Shown here: in pieces, positions 17,675 through 25,036 of the stretch
How positions within the stretch are numbered: position 1 is the first letter of the stretch
Layout of the letters: each line of letters starts with the position of its first letter
Notes under the pieces: generated by a model
What the model was told of the DNA's origin: nothing
Databases searched by the model: none
What the model saw: the letters and a program-made list of their open reading frames with translations, nothing else
Translations under genes and position numbers: made by a program
Source: Arcticibacter pallidicorallinus
Lineage (GTDB): Bacteria; Bacteroidota; Bacteroidia; Sphingobacteriales; Sphingobacteriaceae
DNA: 64,000 nt
Assembly (NCBI RefSeq): GCF_003002875.1
Contig: NZ_PVTH01000008.1
Coordinates: 1-64,000, forward strand
Reading direction: 5' to 3'

Positions 17675-18340
17675 ATGGCAATTTTAAAAGGCGGACCAAA
17701 TGGTCCATATAGTGGCAAGGTGGGCAGCGTAATAGGTAGTAACTGGCGGGATATTGACTATATAAAGGGATTGACGCTGGTTAAAAAACGAAAGCCTTCT
17801 GAGGCGCAGATCATCCAGAGACAACGCTTTCCGGATTTAACGACCTTCCTTTATCAGGTTCAGGATGCACTAAACAAAGGCTGGGATAAAAAAAAGAAAA
17901 CCAGAGGAACCATCACGAACGAGGCCATAAGTTATAATTCACGGTATGCGCTTCATCCAGGATGCGGAGGAATTATCTTTTCGCGTATCAAACTTAGTGA
18001 CGGGGCCTTACCGAAGCCGTCGGACGCCAGAGTACAGCGCCTGAGCCCTGACTCGGTACGAATAAGCTGGAATCCTGAGGTACGCTCCTTCAGTTCCTCT
18101 CCGGAAGATGAGGCAACTATCGTGATCTTCTGTCCGAAAAAATGGCTCCCGCTGGTGTTGGTAGGGCAATACCTGCGCAGGGATGCACAGGCGGAAATTA
18201 GCTCATCCGCGATTGGCGAGGAGGAAATCTGCCATGCGTATATTTTCTTCACTTCACCCAGGGGCATCAGCTCTCCAACCTTCTATATGAAGGTTTGTGC
18301 GAAGACGGAATCAGAAAACGAGATCGAAAAGTTTGGGTAA
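17675..18340 (+). CDS. DUF6266 family protein
   Basis: The 221-residue protein begins MAILKGGPNGPYSGKVGSVI, then GSNWRDIDYIKGL, the conserved N-terminal signature of DUF6266 (GxxGKVGSVxGxxW...). The centre is basic (KKRKPSEAQIIQRQRFPDLT). A C-terminal beta-rich part contains RVQRLSPDSVRISWNPEVRS, which resembles a fibronectin-type strand pattern. It has no signal peptide. The function of the family is unknown. Its 3' end overlaps the convergent diacylglycerol kinase gene by 30 bases. Confidence 0.75.
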   Translation: MAILKGGPNGPYSGKVGSVIGSNWRDIDYIKGLTLVKKRKPSEAQIIQRQRFPDLTTFLYQVQDALNKGWDKKKKTRGTITNEAISYNSRYALHPGCGGIIFSRIKLSDGALPKPSDARVQRLSPDSVRISWNPEVRSFSSSPEDEATIVIFCPKKWLPLVLVGQYLRRDAQAEISSSAIGEEEICHAYIFFTSPRGISSPTFYMKVCAKTESENEIEKFG

Positions 18341-18682
18341 CAGAATTACAGCGGATACAACAATGGCAAATATTGCAGCTACCAGAACGGCTCCGGCAGC
18401 GACGTCCTTGATGACCTTGATCCTGGGGTCATAGTTTTTGTTCAGATAGTCCATGATCCGCTCTATGCAGGTATTGAACATCTCCGTAACGATCACCAGG
18501 GTAAGGGAAAGAAGAATGAAGAGCCACTCCAGCGCATTTAATCCGCAGAGAAATGATAGGGAGATAGCGATCAGCGCCAGGATCAGGTGAAGCCTGCCAT
18601 GCACTTCCTTGCTGAAAAACGTTCGGATTCCAGCCACCGCAAAGAGGATACTTTTATACCGGGCCATCCAATACCGGCTCAT
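18311..18682 (-). CDS. dgkA: Diacylglycerol kinase family protein (DgkA/undecaprenol kinase type)
   Basis: This 123-residue integral membrane protein has three predicted helices. The family motif is plain: NALEWLFILLSLTLVIVTEM, then FNTCIERIMDYLN (E-x-NTxIE type), followed by RIKVIKDVAAGAVLVAAIFA. It phosphorylates diacylglycerol or undecaprenol with ATP for lipid recycling and envelope synthesis. The start lies 2 bases after the stop of the TauE-like gene, so the two are co-transcribed. The last 30 bases overlap the convergent DUF6266 gene. Confidence 0.9.
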   Translation of the reverse strand: MSRYWMARYKSILFAVAGIRTFFSKEVHGRLHLILALIAISLSFLCGLNALEWLFILLSLTLVIVTEMFNTCIERIMDYLNKNYDPRIKVIKDVAAGAVLVAAIFAIVVSAVILLPKLFDLVF

Positions 18683-18684
18683 GA

Positions 18685-19989
18685 CTAGTACAGGGCGCTA
18701 ATGGTTTTCCACATCGTACGTACACTGGAAATAATAACCAACACACCTACGCTGATCAGCATGGTTTTTGTCTTAAGCTTTCCGGCTAGTCGCGCTGCCA
18801 GAGGCGCCGCAAGAAGTCCGCCGATGATCAGTCCTGCTATAGTTTCGATGTGACTGGTACCCAGAATAATGAAGAAGGTAAGCGCACTTCCGAAAGTAAC
18901 AAAGAACTCCGTAAGGCTGACCGTTCCGATGATATAGCGCGGGGTTTTTCCCTTGGATATCAGGGTACTGGTAACGAGCGGTCCCCAGCCTCCTCCTCCG
19001 AAGGAATCCAGAAAACCACCTGCTCCTGCTAACCAGCCGGCGTTTTTAACTTTTTGTGATTCTCTGCGCTTCTTGAAGGCGTTCACCAGGATGCGTAAAC
19101 CGAGTAAGAGGGTGTACAGAGATAGAACGGGACGAAGCCATTCGCCGTACTCTTCGCCCAGGTAGGCGAGTAAGGTGGCTCCTATTACAGCTCCTAATAC
19201 GCCTGGAAGAACCAGAGCTTTAAAGAGCTTTTTATTGATATTGCCGAAGCGGTAATGGCTATAACCTGATGCGCCGCTGGAAAACATCTCAGCGGTATGT
19301 ATACTCCCGCTAATAGCTGCGGGGTTAAGTCCTGTCGAAAGCAATACCGTTGTGGATATTACGCCGTAACCCATCCCTAAGGCTCCATCGACCATCTGCG
19401 CTACGAAACCGGCAAGCACCATCCAGCCGAAGGCTGCATCGAGATCGAGGTTCTGAACAAATATTCTGAAGTCGCCCGCAAAATTGTGCAGCGGGTAGTA
19501 GGATGAAACTACATGGCCAAGCAGAATGAATGCCAGTGCAAAGAGGCATCTGTTGGCAATCTTGCGCCAATAGTTTTCTTCTTTATTTCGTGCAGCTACG
19601 GCCTCTTTTTGATGTGTATTTACTGCTGCGGTGTTAGCTGAGGGTGCGGGTGCGTTAAGTGTCGATACCATTACGCCGGCGTCGCTGGCGTCTTTTAATA
19701 TGGTTCTGACCAATGCTGTATCGGCGTACTGCAAAACGATCAGGTCGTAATACGTTATGAGATCATCCGTGTAGGCGTTGTGAAAAGCGCGAATTTCCGG
19801 TGCGAGGTTCTCAGCGTCCAAAGCAAAGTCTTCACCCTCTACCTTCAGGAGGTCGACGACGATGTCTTTGTTTTTATAAGCTAAGGCAGAGATGGCTTTC
19901 GAGACTTCAGAGCTCTCTCCGACTGCTAAGATCTCAAAACTCTTATTTTCTACACCATTGAGCTTTGATATCTCCGGAACTTGCTGCAT
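18685..19989 (-). CDS. TauE/SafE-type anion exporter with an N-terminal siroheme-synthase-like domain
   Basis: The ATG at 19989 (MQQVPEISKLNGVENKSFEI) gives 434 residues; the GTG at 20022 lies in a terminator-like hairpin and is unlikely. Residues ~150-430 are a TauE/SafE permease (GWMVLAGFVAQMVDGALGMG, then GGFLDSFGGGGWGPLVTSTL). The first ~130 residues are soluble. They resemble a degenerate NAD-binding domain of precorrin-2 dehydrogenase/siroheme synthase (AYTDDLITYYDLIVLQYADT) but lack a GGGxVA nucleotide-binding loop. The family exports sulfite, sulfoacetate or similar anions. The fusion suggests a link to sulfite/siroheme metabolism, which is inference. Confidence 0.75.
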   Translation of the reverse strand: MQQVPEISKLNGVENKSFEILAVGESSEVSKAISALAYKNKDIVVDLLKVEGEDFALDAENLAPEIRAFHNAYTDDLITYYDLIVLQYADTALVRTILKDASDAGVMVSTLNAPAPSANTAAVNTHQKEAVAARNKEENYWRKIANRCLFALAFILLGHVVSSYYPLHNFAGDFRIFVQNLDLDAAFGWMVLAGFVAQMVDGALGMGYGVISTTVLLSTGLNPAAISGSIHTAEMFSSGASGYSHYRFGNINKKLFKALVLPGVLGAVIGATLLAYLGEEYGEWLRPVLSLYTLLLGLRILVNAFKKRRESQKVKNAGWLAGAGGFLDSFGGGGWGPLVTSTLISKGKTPRYIIGTVSLTEFFVTFGSALTFFIILGTSHIETIAGLIIGGLLAAPLAARLAGKLKTKTMLISVGVLVIISSVRTMWKTISALY

Positions 19990-20005
19990 CTGGTAAATTT
20001 TAGTC

Positions 20006-20032
20006 AAAAAAAAGAGGGACACATGCCCTCTT
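20006..20032 (-). terminator. Intrinsic terminator after the GH20 gene
   Basis: Read on the minus strand, AAGAGGG (20032-20026) and CCCTCTT (20018-20012) form a 7-bp stem with a 7-base loop, followed by a run of T. It ends the amino-sugar operon about 50 bases after the GH20 stop. A TACTTTTG (-7 like, 20035-20042) just upstream would put the TauE transcript start inside the hairpin, so it could also act as a leader element of that gene. Confidence 0.7.
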
Positions 20033-20078
20033 CACAAAAGTATATAAATTCTACCATAATGATAGATTGAAATTTTAT

Positions 20079-21986
20079 TTATTTCTTTACCCTACTTTCC
20101 AGGTCTGAAACAGAGATCGTCATCATCCTTCCAATCGGTTTTTTATCTCTGTAGGTAATGACCCGCATGGTCGATGCGTCTTTTGGAACGACCAACGGTG
20201 CGGCATATTTCGGATAAAAATGATCGGGAAAAGAGTTGTCGAAACTGGTGTAAATATCGAGTCCTTCAATCTGGGGCGTGAGGCTTACTACCAGCTCTCT
20301 GTTCTTGTTGCGACTTGCACTCACGATTGGATCGTACATGGAGGGGGCGTATTTTACTTCGGCAATGTCCATCCGTTCGAAGTGCTTTTCTACGCGGCCA
20401 ATAAAATCGTTCCAGTTTCTTTTCCTGGTCGGCGACCACAGTGCTTCGGAAATTGCCCATCCGCGTGGCCAGGCCATGTATTCAGCCTGCCGCATATTAT
20501 AGACTTGTTCGGTCCACAGGTTGGCTTGCCCCCCTTTTATCAGTTTGGGATCTACACCGTCTGGTAGTGCTTCCAGCTGGTAGGACTGACTGAGTAATAC
20601 AGTAGCGTAATTTCTGGGCTCTATCGCCGGGTCTCCCTGCATCAGATCGATATAGGCGTTTTGCATAGGGGTCATCACCACTTCATGACCTGCCTTCGCC
20701 GCCTCTATTCCGTTCTTCACCCCTCTCCAGCTCATTACCGCTGCACTCGAAGGTACTCCCCCGGGTACTATTTCGTCCCATCCGATAAACTTTTTACCTT
20801 TCGACGCGACAATTTTTTCTACTCTCCTGGTGAAATAGCCCTGTACTTGTTCCATGGTTTTCAAGTTTTCGCGCTGCATGAGGGCTTTCACCTGCGGGTT
20901 TTTCGCCCAGAAATTGTGGGCTGCTTCATCGCCTCCCATGTGAATGTATTCAAATGGGAAAAGCTCTGCCAGTTCGGTCACGACTTTATCGACAAACTCG
21001 TATACTTTCTCGTTTGCCGGGCATAGCGCATTGTCGACCAGGGCAATCGGAGGTGCACCGCGTGACCAGTCCATAATTTGTTCTCCTGAGCGTACTACGT
21101 AGTTCTTTGCTTCCGGAGTGCAGGATAGTTCAGGATATGAAGCAATTGCGGCCAGACTATGTCCGGGTACATCAATCTCAGGCATGATGTCTACAAAGCG
21201 GGCCTTGGCATATTCTACGAGCTCTTTTATGTCTTCGTGGGTGTAGAAGCCTCCGTAGTTACGGGGCTCATTGGCTGTGGGGGGACTGAACTTTCCGAAA
21301 TACCCTACTTTCTTGACGCTCCATGCACCTACTTCTGTTAGCTTGGGCAGGCTTTTGATTTGGATTCTCCAGCCTTCGTCATCAGACAGGTGCAGATGCA
21401 GCAGGTTGTATTTATAGCGTACCATGTTGTCGATAAAGCGCTTTACCTCTTCCTTGGTAAAGAAGTGGCGCGACACGTCGAACATCATCCCTCTCCATCC
21501 GAAGCGCGGATAATCGGTCACTTCCATACAAGGGATCTCCCAATTGACTTTCTGCATTTCTTTCGCGCTTTCAATCTCTTTGGGAAGAAGCTGTATCAGG
21601 GTTTGGGACGCGTAAAACAGTCCGGCCGCCTTATTTGCCTTGATCATGATCTGTTTCGGGCCCACTTCAAGGCGATAACCTTCGTCGCCGATCAGCGTAT
21701 CGGGTTCTCTGTTGATCTGGAAATAGATGGTTGCGGAGTGGTTCTGCGGACTAAGGGTGATGTGTGATCCGGTAGGCACTCTCAGTCGCTCCTTGAGGAA
21801 ATCGGCTACATGCTGCAAACCGGGGCTGGTACCGATCCTGATAATCACGTGTTCGGGAAGTGTGAACGTTCCGGTGTGTTTGATGATTTCCACCGGCTCG
21901 GGGATGATGGCTACGTCTCTGGTTCGCTGCTGGGCGGAGGCCGTAAAGGCGCAGCACAGTAGTGCGATAATCAGTTTCTTCTTCAT
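20079..21986 (-). CDS. Beta-N-acetylhexosaminidase, GH20
   Basis: This 635-residue exported enzyme (MKKKLIIALLCCAFTASAQQ) releases terminal GlcNAc/GalNAc. After the GH20b domain (residues ~25-150) comes the catalytic barrel with RGMMFDVSRHFFTKEEVKRF, LLHLHLSDDEGWRIQIKSLP and the acid/base pair Asp353-Glu354 in HMGGDEA. The Asp assists the substrate N-acetyl group and the Glu protonates the leaving group. Later motifs include FIGWDEIVPGG and GGQANLWTEQV. A chitobiase-like C-terminal sandwich closes the protein. It is the last gene of the amino-sugar operon and is followed by a terminator. Confidence 0.92.
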   Translation of the reverse strand: MKKKLIIALLCCAFTASAQQRTRDVAIIPEPVEIIKHTGTFTLPEHVIIRIGTSPGLQHVADFLKERLRVPTGSHITLSPQNHSATIYFQINREPDTLIGDEGYRLEVGPKQIMIKANKAAGLFYASQTLIQLLPKEIESAKEMQKVNWEIPCMEVTDYPRFGWRGMMFDVSRHFFTKEEVKRFIDNMVRYKYNLLHLHLSDDEGWRIQIKSLPKLTEVGAWSVKKVGYFGKFSPPTANEPRNYGGFYTHEDIKELVEYAKARFVDIMPEIDVPGHSLAAIASYPELSCTPEAKNYVVRSGEQIMDWSRGAPPIALVDNALCPANEKVYEFVDKVVTELAELFPFEYIHMGGDEAAHNFWAKNPQVKALMQRENLKTMEQVQGYFTRRVEKIVASKGKKFIGWDEIVPGGVPSSAAVMSWRGVKNGIEAAKAGHEVVMTPMQNAYIDLMQGDPAIEPRNYATVLLSQSYQLEALPDGVDPKLIKGGQANLWTEQVYNMRQAEYMAWPRGWAISEALWSPTRKRNWNDFIGRVEKHFERMDIAEVKYAPSMYDPIVSASRNKNRELVVSLTPQIEGLDIYTSFDNSFPDHFYPKYAAPLVVPKDASTMRVITYRDKKPIGRMMTISVSDLESRVKK

Positions 21987-22010
21987 ATTCTTTTGGATGT
22001 GTTTCTGTAT

Positions 22011-23117
22011 TTAGTTATTCCTTGTACCGTTTAACCATACCTGCTGTACCTTAAAGTCTTCGTCGAAGATCAGCAGATCTGCCTTGGCGCCTGCTGAGAT
22101 GCTTCCCAGATCGGGCCTTCCGAGGATCTGCGCGGGATACAGGCTGGCCATTCGAAGTGCCTCCTCGAGGCTAATGCCCACGTGTTTCACTGCGTTTTCA
22201 ACAGCTTTCAGCAGCGTAAGACCAGATCCTGATAAGGTTCCGTCGGGGAGCGTGAAGCGATCAGACTGCCTGATGTGGATATATGGACCTTCTAAGGATT
22301 CTTCTATGGCATCGGTAATAAAAAACAGACGCTCTTGCATGATCTTTTTGGCAATGGACACCGCCTGGTAGTCGACGTGAATACCATCGACGATAATACT
22401 GGCTCTTACCTTGTCTGACTGGAAGGTTGCACCGGGCAAGCCCGTATCGCGATGGTGCAGAGGCGACATCGCATTAAAGAGATGCGTGGTGCAGCTGATC
22501 CCCTGCCTGAACCCTGCCGCTGCCTGCTCGTAGGTTGCAGAGCTGTGACCTGCGGAAACGATAACCTGGTTTCGGCTAAGCAAGCGGATGATTTCCTGAC
22601 TGCATACCTCTGGAGCAAGTGTCATCATTTTGATAACTCCTTCTGCTTCCTGAAGGAGCGCTTCTACTTCTTTTATTTCGGGCGGTTTTACATACTCCCG
22701 GATATGTGCTCCACGTTTCTCCGGATTGATATAAGGACCTTCCAGATGGAGTCCCAGTACCGCCGGATGCGGGTTATCTCTCACTACCCGGATCGCCTCC
22801 ATAAATACCTCCATGGAGTTTGTAGCCAGGGTAATCAGGAAGCCGGTCGTTCCCTTGGCGACAAGTGCATCGGCTATCGCGTGAAGCGCCTCGGCTGTGG
22901 GCTTGGCGGAAAACAGGTATCCGCCTCCTCCGTAGATCTGCAGATCGAGAAGTCCCGGGGCAATGATGGCGCCTTGACAGTCGGTCACCTTTGCTTGTTG
23001 GGGAATGCCGGCGGTATCAATCAGGCCCTGGATAATGCCATCTTTTATCAGAATGGATTTATCTTTTACCAGCGTTTGGCCAGTATATATACGTCCATTA
23101 CTTAATACTTCTATCAT
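22011..23117 (-). CDS. nagA: N-acetylglucosamine-6-phosphate deacetylase
   Basis: This 368-residue cytosolic amidohydrolase converts GlcNAc-6-P to GlcN-6-P and acetate. Recognisable motifs are GLLDLQIYGGGGYLFSAKPT, the metal/substrate loop LGLHLEGPYINPEKRGAHIR, VSAGHSSATYEQAAAGFRQG, TTHLFNAMSPLHHRD and ITDAIEES with the catalytic Asp. The C-terminus has the usual GSISAGAKADLLIFDEDF. The start lies 1 base after the stop of the DUF5009 gene and the stop lies 24 bases before GH20, within one operon. Confidence 0.93.
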   Translation of the reverse strand: MIEVLSNGRIYTGQTLVKDKSILIKDGIIQGLIDTAGIPQQAKVTDCQGAIIAPGLLDLQIYGGGGYLFSAKPTAEALHAIADALVAKGTTGFLITLATNSMEVFMEAIRVVRDNPHPAVLGLHLEGPYINPEKRGAHIREYVKPPEIKEVEALLQEAEGVIKMMTLAPEVCSQEIIRLLSRNQVIVSAGHSSATYEQAAAGFRQGISCTTHLFNAMSPLHHRDTGLPGATFQSDKVRASIIVDGIHVDYQAVSIAKKIMQERLFFITDAIEESLEGPYIHIRQSDRFTLPDGTLSGSGLTLLKAVENAVKHVGISLEEALRMASLYPAQILGRPDLGSISAGAKADLLIFDEDFKVQQVWLNGTRNN

Positions 23118-23118
23118 G

Positions 23119-24306
23119 CTATAGTTTTAAACGCACTCTTCTTTTTTCCAAAAGAGCCGCTATTTGTATGATTAACAACGAAAATAAGAAAGATTTAGTG
23201 AGCCCTATCGCCCCTGTACGAAGTTCGACCGGCAGGCGGTAGTCTATTGTCTGAAGAAAAGCAGAGTGAATATAGGGCAGCAGAAAACAGGTTAAGGTGC
23301 TGACTCCTGCCGGTTTTATCCATTTATACCACGCCGTAATTCCTTTCAGATCGGTGAGGTAGACAAAAAAAGCAAAGGCCAGGATACTGATGCCTATACA
23401 AATAGCTGTCCAGGACGGAGTGGCAAGAATCTTTGAAATTCCCCAAAGTGGTCTGGTAACGAGTCCGAAACCGATCATAAGGATAGCAGCCAACGGCACA
23501 AAGATCCAGAACTTTTTGGCGGACTGACGACTATCTGCGTAGACCATCGAGGTGATGACCCCCGCCATGACTAAGGCGGGTAAAGAGCCGCTTTCCACCA
23601 TCCAAACGTAGCTCCTGATCCCATCCAGAGCATGCAGCCAGCCTGAATGGTTCGCTATGCTGAAGAACAGGAAAAAAGTAAAGGCCAGAAGTTGTCTCTT
23701 GAATTTCCCTTTGGAAATTAAGAACACCATACTGCTCAAGAGGTATGACCATCCGATTAAGCCGAGAATTCCCCACCAGCGCGGACGCATCCAGATGTGG
23801 CCATCCGGCGCGTCGCCTTTATAGATAATGAGCAGGATACTGAGAAGGATGATGCCAGTAATCTGAAGCACCAGGGGCCTTTTACTTCCGCTATCTTTGC
23901 TATAGTCGAGCCAAATGAGGAAGAAGGAAATCGTAATGAGGAACTCCCACAGCGGCTTGGGAAGTAGTGCTTCGCTACTGTAGTTTCCGAGGTTCACATG
24001 GCAGAAACCGATAATCAGGAGGGCTAAAGACCTCATCAGGATGTGGCCGCCCGTGGCCATAAGTGAGGAGCCTTTCTTCAGCCGGTTTTGAATAGCAACA
24101 GGAATGGAAAGCCCCACAATGAAGAGAAACGCAGGAAAGATGACATCTGAAAAACCCATTGCGTCCTCGTCTGCCCGGGAATGCCCCAACCATGCGGGAA
24201 TCTCCTTCAGAGTCCAGAAGTCGTTTACAAAAATCATCAGTAGCAACGTAACTGCCCTGAAGGCGTCAATTGAAATCAATCGGTTTGAATTTGGGTTCTC
24301 TATCAT
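23119..24306 (-). CDS. DUF5009 membrane protein (NagX-like, related to heparan-alpha-glucosaminide N-acetyltransferase)
   Basis: This 395-residue protein has about ten transmembrane helices. The start NRLISIDAFRAVTLLLMIFV and the segment MGFSDVIFPAFLFIVGLSIP are typical of the DUF5009/DUF1624 family, which includes the lysosomal HGSNAT acetyltransferase and bacterial NagX. In Bacteroidota and Xanthomonads such genes sit in GlcNAc clusters and are thought to acetylate or move glucosamine-containing sugars at the inner membrane. Here it lies directly between a deacetylase and nagA (gaps 4 and 1 bases), which suggests re-acetylation or uptake of deacetylated sugars. Confidence 0.85.
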   Translation of the reverse strand: MIENPNSNRLISIDAFRAVTLLLMIFVNDFWTLKEIPAWLGHSRADEDAMGFSDVIFPAFLFIVGLSIPVAIQNRLKKGSSLMATGGHILMRSLALLIIGFCHVNLGNYSSEALLPKPLWEFLITISFFLIWLDYSKDSGSKRPLVLQITGIILLSILLIIYKGDAPDGHIWMRPRWWGILGLIGWSYLLSSMVFLISKGKFKRQLLAFTFFLFFSIANHSGWLHALDGIRSYVWMVESGSLPALVMAGVITSMVYADSRQSAKKFWIFVPLAAILMIGFGLVTRPLWGISKILATPSWTAICIGISILAFAFFVYLTDLKGITAWYKWIKPAGVSTLTCFLLPYIHSAFLQTIDYRLPVELRTGAIGLTKSFLFSLLIIQIAALLEKRRVRLKL

Positions 24307-24310
24307 ACCT

Positions 24311-25015
24311 TTAGTCCAATAGCTTATTGATTTTTACGAAAGTATACTGCTTGGCTTTCAACTCCGTCAGAAGCTGATCAAGCTTATCGTAGAATTTATC
24401 CTTGCGCCGCGGATCAGTTCCGATGTGGACCAGCAGAATAAATCCGTTTAGTCCATGAGGGTCGCCCTTCTCGAAATCGAGAATCGAATCATAGATCTCC
24501 GCGGAGCTTCTGTAGCTTTTACCCATCTCCGGATAGGTATAGTCGGCAGTAGAGCTGGTGCCCGGAGAGAAGTTAACGACCTGCAGGCCGAGATCTTCCG
24601 TCCAACTAACGATTTGCTTATTGTACCACTCATAGGGTGGTATAAAATAGGGCGCATCTTTGCTTCCTACACCAAAAGGCAACATCTTGCTATAGTTTGC
24701 GAGCAGATCCTTTTTGAATTCATCTTCTGTAACCAGCAAACTGTCCCGCTTTACCCAGTCCGCATACAGCAAATGCTTATCGGAATGAGCTCCCAGATAG
24801 TGGCCGGACTTCCGAATATCCCTGATCAGTGATCGGAATGCGGGTTTTGCATAGAAGTTTCCCGTTAGAAAGAATGATGCCTGCGTGCGGTGCTTTTTCA
24901 GCGTTCTTAGAATTTCGGGACTACCATCTGCAAATTCATCGCCCGTGAAGACAAGTGCGATGGTTTTTTGGCTCAGGTCACCACGTATGACAGCGCCCTG
25001 GGCATCCTTCGTTAC
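24311..25015 (-). CDS. Polysaccharide deacetylase-like protein without its own start codon (in -1 frame of GH9)
   Basis: The frame encodes 234 residues after the GH9 stop region: VTKDAQGAVIRGDLSQKTIA, LVFTGDEFADGSPEILRTLK, KKHRTQASFFLTGNFYAKPA and SGHYLGAHSDKHLLYADWVK. The order matches NodB-type deacetylases, with the Asp region TGDEFADG and the metal-binding HSDKH. Further on come FIPPYEWYNKQIVSWTEDLG and VNFSPGTSSTADYTYP. There is no in-frame ATG or GTG before the conserved domain. The first ATG (MLPFGVG) and the TTG at 24772 would both remove the catalytic first half. The frame joins the GH9 frame at an A AAA AAG heptamer, so the likely product is a GH9-deacetylase fusion of about 835 residues, made by -1 frameshifting or by repair of an indel. 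Confidence 0.75.
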   Translation of the reverse strand, partial: VTKDAQGAVIRGDLSQKTIALVFTGDEFADGSPEILRTLKKHRTQASFFLTGNFYAKPAFRSLIRDIRKSGHYLGAHSDKHLLYADWVKRDSLLVTEDEFKKDLLANYSKMLPFGVGSKDAPYFIPPYEWYNKQIVSWTEDLGLQVVNFSPGTSSTADYTYPEMGKSYRSSAEIYDSILDFEKGDPHGLNGFILLVHIGTDPRRKDKFYDKLDQLLTELKAKQYTFVKINKLLD

Positions 25016-25036
25016 TTTTTTGGCTTCAGTACCTCC
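25012..25036 (-). promoter_or_regulatory. Candidate programmed -1 ribosomal frameshift site
   Basis: On the minus strand the GH9 gene ends CCA AAA AAG TAA. The heptamer A AAA AAG (25021-25015) is in the correct zero-frame phase, and the stop follows at once (25014-25012). A GGAGG (25036-25032) lies exactly 10 nt upstream of the heptamer, the same arrangement as the stimulatory Shine-Dalgarno of Escherichia coli dnaX. Slippage by -1 continues GTA ACG AAG into the deacetylase. Downstream pairing potential is weak (GTCA/TGAC with a 7-base loop). Confidence 0.6.

Noticed and set aside
24311-24772. Deacetylase as a short 153-residue gene starting at TTG 24772
   Set aside because: The same frame is open to 25015 and encodes the missing first half of the deacetylase domain, so a TTG start would give a dead enzyme.
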